64,000 nucleotides of DNA from Akebia trifoliata (taxonomy: Eukaryota; Streptophyta; Magnoliopsida; Ranunculales; Lardizabalaceae), in NCBI GenBank assembly GCA_017979445.1, contig CM030714.1, positions 6,951,049 to 7,015,048 on the forward strand, given 5' to 3'. Made by a program: the position numbers and the translations under genes. The notes beneath the pieces were generated by a model. That model worked only from the letters and a program-made list of their open reading frames with translations. It did not search any database and was not told the origin of the DNA. Below, one piece after another: positions 12,697 through 25,415 of this stretch (positions within the stretch are counted from its first letter, which is position 1; each line of letters starts with the position of its first letter).

Positions 12697-12905
12697 TGTG
12701 ACAATCTGACTATCCCACGTGGCATACTCAATCAACTACCTGACATGACAAGTTTGGGAATCGTAGATCTATGCTCCTTGGGATACACAGTTCCCTCAAG
12801 ATACATTTTTTTATGGGGAAGTACAGCCATGCATCCCGAGGAGCGCAGATCTACGATTTTTGAACTTGTCACGTCAGGGTAGGCTTGTGGACTTTTTTGC
12901 CACTC
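12697..12905. mobile_element. Foldback MITE, TGACTATCCCACGTGGC family
   Basis: A long imperfect inverted repeat. The left arm has ACCTGACATGACAAGTTTGG and GTAGATCTATGCTCC; the right arm has the complement, GGAGCGCAGATCTACG and GAACTTGTCACGTCAGG. A related copy is at 34009-34222. No coding sequence. Confidence 0.7.
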
Positions 12906-13084
12906 AATCCTGATAACACTGAATCTAGAGTCATATATTCCATGAGTTAGTTAGATAAGAATTAAAAACAATACTTAGCTTAAAGGGAAAAATCATGTAG
13001 TAGCACATTAATCTAATATAATAATTAAAATGCGAAGCAATTCATCATCTAAGTGTGAACAAATCTTTCAAGATGCTCATCTTT

Positions 13085-13251
13085 ATTATTACAAAATCAT
13101 GAGAAGGAAAGACATACACTCTATAACATTATAGAACGTATGTTAAGGGACTATGCTTTTATTATTATAACAAAATCAAGTGTGCACAAAGACATAGAAA
13201 CACCTAGTGTAGACTAAAAGATGTGCTTCATTCTGTCCCATATCTCTTCAT
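13085..13251 (-). pseudogene. 3' stump of a third tau GST gene
   Basis: On the minus strand, 13251-13228 reads MKRYGTE then stop, aligning with the KNYGAE-stop end of GST copy 1, and the following sequence matches the 3' flanks of both intact GST genes (TTTATTATTATAACAAAATC, GCACAAAGACATAG, GTGCTTCATTCTGTCCC). Everything upstream of those few codons is missing: the sequence runs straight into the 3' flank of GST copy 2. It is therefore the tail of a deleted tandem copy. A further partial 3'-flank-like stretch may lie at about 13050-13110. Confidence 0.65.
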
Positions 13252-13410
13252 CTTGATCATTACCACACAACCATGAGAATGAAAAACATAGAAATACTAG
13301 AATGTAGAACAAAAATTAAGGAACTCTTCTGTTCTTTATTACAACAAAACTTGGTGGACACAAAAACTTGCGAAGGCCAATTATAGACAAATAAATGTTC
13401 TTCATTCTAT

Positions 13411-14801
<1,391 letters not shown>

Positions 14802-14856
14802 TTAAGAGCTTAGAGAATAAGAAGTAATTAGTGAAGGTTGGAGAGTGAATCACTTA

Positions 14857-14863
14857 ATTTATA
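14857..14863 (-). promoter_or_regulatory. TATA box of GST copy 2
   Basis: TATAAAT on the minus strand about 83 bp upstream of the ATG, in the same CTCCTATAAATTAAGTGATTC context as copy 1. Confidence 0.6.
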
Positions 14864-14966
14864 GGAGTTTAAAAGCAATGTTGGCCTTGGTGGGCGGCCT
14901 TTCTTGACTACAAAGATATTCATATTTGTAGGCCTTTCTCAATCTCAAGCAATGTCATTGCTTCCG

Positions 14967-15173
14967 TCATAATTGAAAATTCCTCGAGATCTGGTTTCCA
15001 TCAAATAAATGAGGAAGTTGATGTGATGCTGCCGGCTGAACAGCTGTTCCAACCATTGTTTTAAAACTATCAAGGGATCTAGATTCGATTGGATTTCGAG
15101 GTGGCTCAGCTGCAAAACTCGTGGGAACGAACCCATTCCAAGATCCTTGATTTTTCTCTAAAAAATTCATCAT
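14967..15173 (-). other. Unrecognised 68-codon reading frame
   Basis: A minus-strand frame whose composition (Pro, Ser, Gln and Asn rich, e.g. GFVPTSFAAEPPRNPIESRS) looks more protein-like than the AT-rich shadows around it. It has no recognised domain, ends in a stop and is not continued by an obvious exon. It could be a captured exon fragment. I assign no function. Confidence 0.2.
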
Positions 15174-16552
15174 CTCTTCATTTTAGAAAAGGTAACCAAA
15201 TCATGCAATGAAATCATCTTACTTACAAAGATAGCACACATTCCAAATCATTTACAAAGTCATAAAAAAAAAAAAGGTTTTTTTTTTAAATTTTCTTTTA
15301 TGTAAATTGCTTTTTTAAATGGGTAAAAGACTATAGGGTTAGATCTATATAATAAAACCCGATGGATCCCACATGAGCTAGAGTTTTGTGGGGCTATCAA
15401 GATTGAGAAGGGAGTGGATCCTCTATAATAAGTTTTTCCTGTAGGTCCTATGGTGATCTCTAAGCAGTAGAGATTAACATCTTGAAAAGAACATCCAACA
15501 CATCAGCCTTGCAATAATCATGTTGTAGGTCAGATTATTATTATTATTTTGTTTTTGAAACAAAAGAGAGAAATTTTTAAGCCTGATGAAGGCTTTGAAA
15601 AAGGATAGACCATAACCTCCAACTTTTTAACGAAGGAGATTTTGGTGGATCTGAGATGTGGATCTCTCTCAATCGTCAAATGGTATTGTAGGAAGTGCAA
15701 GGAAAACTTATCACAGAGGGTCAGTACCCAATTTAGACAAATGAATGTGATCCACATAATTCTACTCTATTATCATTCCTTCCTACTTTTTTTTAATAAT
15801 ATGCCTCTAATTTTACTATCTTTCTTTTTTTACCCTTTTAACATTAACATGATGCTCATGATTATGAATATTCATAAGTCTATATAATAAAACACAACAG
15901 TGGATCTCATTCATTCATCTCAATTTTTATATCCCATAAAATTGTAATTCGAGATTGATTTACAGTTTTAAAGGGTATAAAGATTGAGACAAAGGAATAG
16001 AGTCCATATAATCCACTTTAGTTTATTTCTTCTTTTCCTCCATTTTCAAGAAAATTCTTCAATTTTATTATCTTTTCTCTTCTATCATTTTGCAATAATA
16101 CCTCTCTAATTTTACTATTTTTCCCCTTTTACCCATTTAATTCTAAAGAGGATGGCCCCCAGAAAAACTCTAGTTGATAAATATTGTAAGAAAAGTGTTA
16201 GATTAACTTCTTACAACACAACTAATGTGGTACAATGCATAAAATCATTGATGTTTTCCTCGAGATACAAGTATCATACACTTGAGGAAAATGGATGATT
16301 TTCTATAAACACGGTGTTGAAGGCATTCATGTAGGAAGTCAGTGTAGCACCGTTCATATTTTGAATGCCTCTTATGTTAAAAAGAGAGTTTTTACTGGCA
16401 CAATGACTTTTACTTATAACCCACCAATCTTTTAAGATTATATGATTGTCCATTAGATTCCTTTGAAAAAAAAAATATTGTCCATTAAATTAGTGCAGTA
16501 GACGTTTAAATATAAAGATGAGAACATGTTTAATCTCTCATTATAATAGTAA

Positions 16553-16553
<1 letters not shown>
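15174..16553. other. Intergenic with two TCTATATAATAAAAC motifs
   Basis: No gene recognised. TCTATATAATAAAAC occurs at 15344-15358 and 15879-15893, each followed by a GTGGATC/GATCCCA-type sequence and pyrimidine-rich stretches. This may mark two related Helitron-like or other insertions; no matching 3' terminus was identified. Confidence 0.35.

Positions 16554-16629
<76 letters not shown>
16554..16629. repeat. (AT)n microsatellite, about 75 bp
   Basis: An uninterrupted AT run that abuts the half-size palindromic MITE at 16633. Reading frames through it are Tyr-Ile repeats and not genes. Confidence 0.98.
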
Positions 16630-16632
<3 letters not shown>

Positions 16633-16633
<1 letters not shown>

Positions 16634-16841
16634 GTCCTATTCGGCACCCTACGATTTATCTTACGCTTTACCCTACGTGTTTTGTCCTACATGGGTTAGA
16701 AGTTTTGGAATGAGCTGATTTTTGATGATGATGATCTCCTCACCATAGAGATCATCCTTACAAAAAATCAGCCTATTCCAAAACTTCTAACACATGTAGG
16801 ACAAAACACGTAAGGTAAAATGTAGGATGACAAACGGACCC
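16633..16841. mobile_element. Half-size palindromic MITE (type II arms, single hairpin)
   Basis: 209 bp. Starts GGTCCTATTCGGCACCC and ends AACGGACCC. It has the type II arms, including TTTTGTCCTACATGGG and its complement, but only two cores instead of four, so one hairpin. Flanked by TA repeats on both sides. Confidence 0.85.
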
Positions 16842-16867
16842 TATATATGTGTGTATATATATATAAT

Positions 16868-17233
16868 GGGAAATGTTCAGCAACAAACATTTTGACAAAC
16901 ATTTTGGCAAAACATTTTTCAAAACATGGGTTAGAGGTTTTGGAATGGGCTGATTTTTGGTGAGGATGATCTCTACGGTGAGGAGATCATCCTCACCAAA
17001 AATCAGCCCATTCCAAAACTTCTAACCCCATCAAAAATGGTTTACAAAAAATGGACGGTCCACGATTTTTCAACTTGTAAACTGGGACTAGAAGTTTTTG
17101 AATGGGCTGATTTTTGGTGAGGATGATCTCCTCACCGTAGAGATCATCCTCACCAAAAATCAGCCCATTCCAAATCCTCTAACCCATGTTTTGAAAAATG
17201 TTTTGCCAAAATGTTTGTTGCTGAACGGGACCC
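16868..17233. mobile_element. Palindromic MITE, type I, best-preserved copy
   Basis: 366 bp. Starts GGGAAATGTTCAGCAACAAAC and ends TTGTTGCTGAACGGGACCC. All four cores are close to consensus, with a central TGGACGGTCCA. It sits between TA-rich stretches. Good reference copy for the family. Confidence 0.92.
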
Positions 17234-17517
17234 ATATATAATTGGATTTTACATTTACATGTCCGGCGCAAGATCATGTGTTTTCTCGTGATTCATTTTA
17301 AGAAATAGTAAACACAAAATCCACTTATTACTCTCACACACACTACAGCCAATGGTAAACATATCATTTATCTTTTCTAATAATAACGAAAGAAAGTCAT
17401 ATAGATGTTTGTTTCCTTATCTTTACTATTATATTATAATGAGAGAAGAGTAGTAGTAGCGGTTTGACACCAAAATTTTGTTTAGTATTTCTGTATTAAT
17501 GCCCTTAAAATTATAAG

Positions 17518-17635
17518 TTAAAGTGCAATAAATACACTTTGGAAATTGGATTTTGCATAAAAAATGCTCTCAATTTTTTTCTTTTTACAAAAATACCTTC
17601 GCATTGCAATTTCCAAAGTGTATTTATTACATTTT
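17518..17635. repeat. Small foldback with ~28-bp arms
   Basis: Left arm AATAAATACACTTTGGAAAT at about 17526-17545 and its complement ATTTCCAAAGTGTATTTATT at about 17609-17628, extending a few bases either side (TAAAGTG / CATTTTA). The loop is about 60 nt. Transcripts across it could fold into a hairpin. No family assigned. Confidence 0.8.
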
Positions 17636-18249
17636 AACGTGTGTCATTAGGGCACACGTTAACAAAATCCATAATATAGTAATTAATTGCTACCCTCTAA
17701 AACTGGCCTGGCCGTTGTGGACCGATTTTGGATACTGTTACTAGGCCCATATGTTATTGAACTGAACCAAACTCATTAACACCATTAATAAGAAGGCTGG
17801 GCCGGGTCCTACGATGGGCCTTGACTCTTAACCGAAAACCAATACTACATTTAGATTGGTTTGGGCCCAAAATTTAATGGGCCGAGCATTTTGAGGCAGA
17901 CCTCAGATTTTAATAAAAGATAGAGTACCAGAAAATGACTGAAATGCCCCTTTCAACAGAGACTCACAATAAATGATCGAAATACACTCTAATGTACTAT
18001 CGATGAACGTTAAATAAATCACACCCAATCACTAGAAAAAAAAACTTCTTATATTCAATTTGTTGCCACTAATGATTGCCAAAATGTCAAATACTGGGTT
18101 TCCCCTCGTCAATCACAAATATTAATCAGACAAAATTAAACCATCCATAAAATTATTGCAAACAAAATATTTTGTAACGAAATAAAATCCCACAAAACTA
18201 CCATATTTTTTAGGCCCTAAAGTTACCAGTGTTTTTAAAAAAAAATTTG

Positions 18250-18492
18250 GATTAGTGTAGAGGTGTCAATGGATAGTCGAAAATTCAACTCTGAAAAATC
18301 AGATATTATTCAAAAATTTAGGTTTGGATCCAAATATTTTTATCTATTAGAATCCTTATCTAATATGGATTCAGATATTAACATATCGAATCCGATAATA
18401 TCCGATCCGAAATAATATATATATTTATAATATCTAACACAAGGTTTTTTTTTTTTTTTTTCTTCTTTTGATTTTGATACAAATGAAGATGA

Positions 18493-18527
<35 letters not shown>

Positions 18528-18726
18528 GAAAAATCAGTTGGATTTAGAAAAAATCAAGATTTTTTTCTCTCCACATGTTATTCGAATTCAAATAGGATAT
18601 TTTCGTATATCCGATAAGAACATTGAATTTCGAATTCGAATAGTGTTTTAGGGATATCCGTTGAATTAGAATTCGAATACAACTGAATCCAAGTTGATAA
18701 GTATCCGTTGCAACCCTAGATTAGTG
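18250..18726. mobile_element. hAT-type MITE with 8-bp target duplication
   Basis: The target duplication GATTAGTG is at 18250-18257 and 18719-18726. Between them lies a 461-bp element with imperfect terminal inverted repeats: TAGAGGTGTCAATGGATA on the left and, read on the other strand, TAGGGTTGCAACGGATA on the right. An 8-bp duplication and TAGGGNTG-like ends are typical of hAT transposons. The interior is non-coding, with repeated ATATCCGAT-type motifs and an (ATT)n tract at 18494-18527, so it would need a transposase from elsewhere. Confidence 0.82.
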
Positions 18727-20228
18727 GCTCAACTGTATTATGTAATAAAATTGGTTCGGTAAATAAACAACCGATTTTGTAAATGTTATTTTCTGTGAAA
18801 ATAAATGAAGGTAATTTAAGGAAAAAAGTACATATATTCTTAATTTGTTTAATGAGTGTAAATCAATCCAATAAATTGAACTAGGATCATCCAATCAATT
18901 TGATAAATTTTTCTTAACATAACGATTTGCACATGGATATATAATATTTGTTTGCAATTGGAGAAATATGATCAAAAAATGATTCAAATCCTAAATTCCA
19001 AAATCAATTTATTTAATAATAGTGTAGTCAAATGGTATTCTAGATTATAAAATATAATTAGAATCTAACAATCCAACTCAAAACATTTATCAAAAACATG
19101 AATCTTGAGTCCCTTGGAATAGTGTGAAAGCTTGTATTGTACCTAAGCTATTAATATCAATGACTTTATATATCTTAGCTACCTTGTAATCCTGGGCCCT
19201 TCTTTTTGGTCGGTTTGGTGCCTTTCAGTTGAAAATATGAATGAATAGACATGAGTATTGTGCACGTGAAACGCACGTGCCATCAGCTTCTGATATTTAT
19301 GTGAAAGCTCATCGCTTACGTCTTATGTCCACTAAATTCCAAAATCAAGAGAAGAATCCAAATGGGGAGGAACGGTGGCCGTACTTAAGATCTTTATCGT
19401 CCTCGTGTTAATTGATTGTCCTTCAACTTGAAAAAAGTTAAAAAAAAAAATCTAAAGTTCTTTCATTTGTGGGTAATTTGTGATTGATGGAGATCTATAG
19501 TACTTTGGTCGGGCAAAGTTGATTTAAACATCTCGTCCGTGTTTTGGTTCATATTCGGATGACATATTGTTTTTAAACAGATGACAAAACCCTTTAAATC
19601 TCATCTTCAATGTGCTATTGAAAATTATGCTAATAGATTTGTTTTTATAAAGTCAATTAATCTGCGATTATTGAGTATTGTGTTATCCGTGTTGAGTGTT
19701 GTGTTATCCGTCTTAATTTCTGGGTATTACATACTCACATATTGTATTTCAATTCAATTCGTGACTCTCTTATATACATAATTACTTATTTCCCATAAGA
19801 GTGATCTTTTGGGATAAATAATTAGTCAACAGTGATATGATTTGTGTTAGGTTCATGAAATTTAACGAATTACTATTAATCAATTTGTAAATCAAACTAA
19901 ATCATGCCAATCTAATGATTTTCTCTTTGGATTTGATGAATCAAATAGTGAGGAAAAAATTGTGTTTTGAAAATTTCGATTACCACTATTAATCTTCTTT
20001 CTTCTTTTGTATAAGAAGAGAAGTAAATATGAATTTTATTTTTCAATTTAATTCTTAGAAAACTTTTAAAAATTATAATTGTATTAGAGTTTGCCTGTGT
20101 AAGCATCTTCTTTGCAGTTAAAGGAGTAAAAAGGAAAATATAACAAAATTAGAGGGGTATTATTAAAAAATAGATAAAAGAGAAAAAATAATAAAATTTG
20201 AGGAATATTATTGAAAAAGGGGGTGGGG
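18727..20228. other. Intergenic, no gene recognised
   Basis: AT-rich. A short plus-strand frame at 19581-19781 contains a VLSVLSVVLSV stretch from a small internal repeat; no family recognised and not called as a gene. Confidence 0.5.
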
Positions 20229-20461
20229 AGCATGGTTTTAAAACTCATTTTGACGTTTTGTCTTGTCCATGAACGAGACCGAGTTGTCTCAGACTAGATT
20301 TTCGATATGTTTGAGTCTTCTCGTTCAATGATGAGATAAATGAACTATGATTTAAATCTCGTCCAACACGTTTGACTTGTCTATCCATCTAATTGGTGGA
20401 CGATACCGAGATGTATCGAACAAGTCGTCTTGATCTCAGACGAGATTTAAATCATGGTGGA
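20229..20461. mobile_element. MITE-like element, ATGGTTTTAAAACTC family
   Basis: Ends are imperfect inverted repeats (CATGGTTTTAAAACTC on the left, GAGATTTAAATCATGG on the right), with internal GTCTCAGAC and GAGACC motifs. Related sequence occurs at 31889-32110 and, interrupted by another element, at 33462-34008. Confidence 0.6.
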
Positions 20462-20463
20462 AA

Positions 20464-23182
20464 ATGGAGAGAAAAAATGATGAAGTTAACGGAGTAAAGA
20501 GGAAATGTAATAAATTAGGGTAATGTGGACCCTACTCCACTAGAGTGAGACTTTTATACTCTCATAAAACTATAAATAGAGTAAAGCCTACCATTACGTC
20601 TCATCATATGAATTTATAATATGCATGCTAGTGTGACAAACCGTGAAATGAATTCCCTTTAAATTGAGTGAAAACTATGATCAAGGTAACTTAGATTTAA
20701 TCTCCCACCTTAAACCTAATATAAAATTCCTGATTTTTCTTTTTGAAATTTCATCATCGTCTAGTTTTGCAAAAATCCATGCTAGTTCTTAAGGTTTCAA
20801 GACTAAATTAGAAATAATATTAACTCTTTAAAAATAGTGAGTAGTCATATGGCGAATGCTTTGTTGCCACAAAATCAAAAATTCAGAATTTATGTTACAG
20901 ACACAAACATACATGTTTTTATGCAACATCAAACTTGAATGTGAGGTTATTTGAGTTATTTTGCAATAGAATCTTGATAAACTGATTTCAAAAAAATAAA
21001 AACAAAACAAAACAAAAAATACTCAACTCACGTGGCATCTGCATAGAATCATAGATTTTTTCCCCGAGATACACAAGGAAAAAAAATCTATGGTTCTCTG
21101 CACATTTCACGTAAGTTGAGTATATTTCAGTTTTTTTATATTTATAATCAGTTTATCATTATTCTTTTTAATACTATCTTAGAATTCCACCAAAATTGAA
21201 TTTTGAAGCCGAGGGCAATGCCATAAAATTTACAACACAAAGGGGGTATCGCTAATTTTCACCAAAATCTAAAGGGTACCTCAAAATAATCCAAATTATA
21301 CAATATTTTTATGGAACCTTAAAACATATGTAGATTAAAAACAGGACCATCTCGACATATTACAAGAGAGTCATTCACGCAGGAAGCAAAGAATAAGAGA
21401 CATATGAAGAACAAAAACTAAATGGATAGATGGTTGTTTTCTTATTTGGATTTATTGGACAATTAAACTTGGCCGATGGTACTTTATAAAATAGTTTCAC
21501 CAAATTTAAAAAAAAAAAATATTATTATGTTAATATATTTTCAATAAAATTTAATCAAAAATATTTTTGTTGTCTAATCAAATTAACTGAATTTTTAAAA
21601 AAAGATATTTTTTAGAAGACAGAATGAGTTGGACAATAAAACAATTTCTTCCTAAGTATTTCTAAGGAACATTATATGGTGGAGGGACTAAACTGTAAAT
21701 GAGTTATATGAAATGAGTTTCTTTATAATATTCAATACTTTCATAATGTGGATTATGCTCAGTTTAATCTTCACAAAGAAGTAATCATATTTCCATTTGC
21801 TCTCAATTAGGCAGTAGACCAAATAAGGTGGTTGTAAAAATTCCTTTTGAAGTTTTGCTATTGAAGTTAAAATGGAGATTTTATTTTTTATTTTTTTTTA
21901 ATTTAATTTTTTATTATAGAATCAAATTGTATACTTATATTATAGACCCTAGCTACTTTGTTTGGTAGTAAATTATGATGAAACAATAATTTGAAAGCAA
22001 CGCATGCATGGATGTCCCCAGCTCTGCAATTGTTTTTTGTTGGTGTAACATCCCTCAATCAATCAATTATCACAATGTTCGTATCTCTAGGATTTCTTTT
22101 AAGGAATCACATTAAAATTTGAGATCTACATCCCTTAGTGTAACATCAACATTTTTTTTTTTATATATTAACAATTGAGACATCAAATGTGTTTTATGTG
22201 ATCAATCCACGAGGTCAATGGATTTGATGCATCACGCTTGATGTTGATTGCCAATCACGTAGAGCAAAGTTATTGTCGAAGATCTTCATTGGTACTAGGC
22301 CGGTCACCCAAACTCTCTCTAGATATGTTTTTTTTTTTCTTTTTTTTTTAGGGATTTAGAGATAACCCTCCATGTTTGGGTAAATAGGTGAAATAACCCC
22401 GTGGTTTTAAACTAATGACATGTGCATTGATCTTGGTCATCTAAGAGATTAGTGAAAATAATCTAGATGCACTCATCTTTAACCGATGTCCCAAGGCAAA
22501 ACTTGTTAACCCTAATCTTCAACCTTGAGATTCTCTCTTCCAAACTTCAAGCTTTAAAAATAGGATCCTATTGGAAAGTAGAAGAAACGGGATTTGGATA
22601 GAAAAATTACGAATTTCGAATTGACGAAGAGATTGACTAGGTTAAAAATGTCTTTCCCTAAAAGTTAAAAAGATTGAAGGTGATGGGTTATAGAGATAAA
22701 AATCAAAGGGGTTTTGCCATGAGGTTGAAAGTGAGGGCATTTTGATCATTTTTCAGTAGTCTTCTAGTGTTGATGGATATCAAAAAGAACATCATTTGAA
22801 AAATGGGGGTGCATATCAAATATTCACCAAAGTATGGAGGGGCATGTCTAAATTAACCGCTCTCTCTCTTCTTCTTTTATTTTTATTTTTTATTAGATTA
22901 TCACACTTATGTTCATAAGGTAGCAAATGAATCTCGAACGGTGGCTATTAGGCCATTTCGAATTTAATAAGCGGTGAGAGTCTGTAAGTTATGTGTTCAA
23001 TACCCACTATGAGTAATATTTCCTCAAGGCAATCTGTGAGGTTATTTCCTTACTTACCTAGTGCGTGCGATGTGTGAGTGTTGCATGTTCCCAAGGAAGG
23101 TTCCTATATGCCTTGGTTCCAACTCTGACTCATCCAGTCCCTCTGGTTGGATGTAAGTCCAAACACCCCAATTTAAAAAGAA
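20464..23182. repeat. Segmental repeat block B, copy 2
   Basis: Matches 2372-5036 over its length, with small indels. The SINE-like segment at 22918-23182 and the foldback at 21026-21122 are in the same places. It is followed by a TA tract and two palindromic MITEs, then block A copy 3. Confidence 0.85.
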
Positions 23183-23197
23183 ATATATATATATATA

Positions 23198-23577
23198 GGG
23201 TCAGGTTCAAACGACAATCATTTCAACACACATATAGACAACGTGTTTTGTCTTATATGGGCAAAAATGTTTGGAATGGGCTGATTTTTTGTGAGGATGA
23301 TCTCTGTGGTGAGGAGATTATCCTTGCCAAAAATCAGTTCATTATGAAACTTCTAGACCGTCCAATTTTTGTTGAAAAATTATAGACCGTCCAATTTTTG
23401 TAAATCAATTTTGATGGGGTTACAAGTTTCGGAATGGGATGATTTTTTGCCAGGATGATCCCCTCATCACAGAGATCATCCTCACAAAAAATCAGCCCAT
23501 TCCAAACATTTTTGCCCATATAAGACAAACACGTTGTCTATATGTGTGTCGCAATGTATGTCGCAGGAACCTGACCC
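23198..23577. mobile_element. Palindromic MITE, type V
   Basis: 380 bp. Starts GGGTCAGGTTC and ends GAACCTGACCC; arms include ACACACATATAGACAACGTG and TTGTCTTATATGGGC. The four cores are recognisable but more diverged. The middle contains a direct repeat of TAGACCGTCCAATTTTTGT. Flanked by TA repeats. Confidence 0.85.
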
Positions 23578-23594
23578 ACATATATATATATATA

Positions 23595-23970
23595 GGGTCC
23601 CGTTCATCAACAAACATTTTGACAAACATTTTGGCAAAACATTTTTCAAAACATGGGTTAGAGGTTTTGGAATGGGCTGATTTTTGGTGAGGATGATCTC
23701 TACGGTGAGGAGATCATCCTCACCAAAAATCAGCCCATTCCAAAACTTCTAGCCCCAGTTTACAAGTTGAAAAATTGTGGACCGTCCATTTTTTGTAAAC
23801 CATTTTTGATGGGGTTAGAAGTTTTGGAATGGGCTGATTTTTGGTGATGATGATCTACTTACTGTAGAGATCATCCTCACCAAAAATCAGCCCATTTCAA
23901 AACCTCTAACCCATGTTTTGAAAAATGTTTTGCCAAAATGTTTGTCAAAATGTTTGTTGCTGAACATTTC

Positions 23971-23972
<2 letters not shown>
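23595..23972. mobile_element. Palindromic MITE, type I, inverted
   Basis: Starts GGGTCCCGTTCATCAACAAAC and ends TTGCTGAACATTTCCC, inserted opposite to the copy at 16868. Four cores. A TA tract precedes it and a 54-bp AT tract follows at 23973-24026. Confidence 0.92.
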
Positions 23973-24026
<54 letters not shown>

Positions 24027-24029
<3 letters not shown>

Positions 24030-25415
24030 TTGAGTAAGGTAAGAAATATGAAACAGTAATTTAATACTCATTGGCCAAATAAAGACAAGACAATTCATAA
24101 TATCTAAGTGAATCATGGTGGAAACCAAATTTTCAAGAGAATTATTCACATGGCTAGAAAATGGACATGAGTTAGGACTTACGATCACAAGTTAGGCCGA
24201 CCTTTCCTTCATTCTTGTCCTATTGAAAAAAATGGAAAAATTGTCCCATCCATTTCGTAAGTAAATGATAGATACTACGTAGGCATGATCTACTAATCAA
24301 GTGGACAAGTTTGATGGCTCAAGTTGGGTCTAGTCTATTGTATTAATAGTAGATTGATTCAATGTTTCAACCAACATCAATAGAAATTTCTCATGGTCGG
24401 TTAGAGCTCATTAAGTTGCTTGTTTAATAGGTAGATTCGATGATTAAATTTCAGTTGAGTTCGAAACTAAAATTCATTTGAACCGATCACCTAGTTGACT
24501 CAAAATCTTTGCGAAGACTACTCAAAATTGTAATGAAATTGGATGAAAAACTCAGTATAATTTTCTTTATTAAAAAATATAAAACAATGTATTTTTGAAT
24601 CAAAGTGAATAATATATTTTAAAATGTAATAAATATAACTTATCCACATTGACTTGATAATGTGTACAACCCAGACGAATCAAAGAGACTGATTTATTTC
24701 TTCTAATATTGTTAGGTCATCCACGATTCCACTCGATGAGTTTCTTAAAGTTTGTGAGGTGATACTGGATGAAAATCTCACCTTTACACCTAAACCTAAT
24801 TTTTTATTTAAAAAAAAAAAAAAAAAAAAAAAGACCTTACTAATACAAATGTACAAATTAAATTTTGTTGAAAATTGCAAAATATTATAATCTTTCTAAG
24901 TGAATTGTAGGGGTTCATGTAGAGAATATTTTGTAAGCAAATTACCATCTACAAAGATTTTTCAAGTGCGAGCCATTTTGCTTTCAGTGAGATTTTAATA
25001 ATGTAGGCGGACCTTTCTTTAGGCTCTGTTTCGTCCTAGGAACTGTTGCAGGAAATCAGAGTGAGTTGCATAATTGCAATTTTTCCGAGCTAGTTTCAAA
25101 AGACGCCGTTTAAAAGGACAGGTAGCTTTTCCTCATCTCTCTTGGGTCCTCAATTCTTTAGGTGAAACCTCTCTTCACCCTGACAACTTCTTGCGTTCTT
25201 CTTGGTTGAAAGAGAAGAGCTGACCCAATGTTGGATGATGCTATGCAAAAATGAGGTAATTTTTGTTTTGTTTTGAATGGATTTGCCTCATCTCAAAAAC
25301 AAAGTTTGATGTAGAAGTTAAGTAAAATTTAACTTCATGTAGAAATTAAGCAAAATCTGATTTTCTCCATATTAAAGTTATGAAATCATTACTAATTTTA
25401 GGAAAAAGTATAAAT
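24027..25415. repeat. Segmental repeat block A, copy 3
   Basis: Matches block A copies 1 and 2 except for an extra 284 bp at 24971-25254. Beyond about 25415 it continues into block C instead of the 3' part found in copies 1 and 2. Confidence 0.85.
24971..25254. other. 284-bp insertion inside block A copy 3
   Basis: Absent from the other three copies of block A, where the equivalent of GTGCG...GGTAATTTTTG is continuous apart from a few bases. It is less AT-rich, with GGCTCTGTTTCGTCCTAGG and GAAACCTCTCTTCACCC. No target duplication or terminal repeats were resolved. It may be an insertion or captured fragment. Confidence 0.6.

Noticed and set aside
16453..16718. Tyr-Ile repeat reading frames on both strands
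   Set aside because: They are translations of the (AT)n microsatellite.
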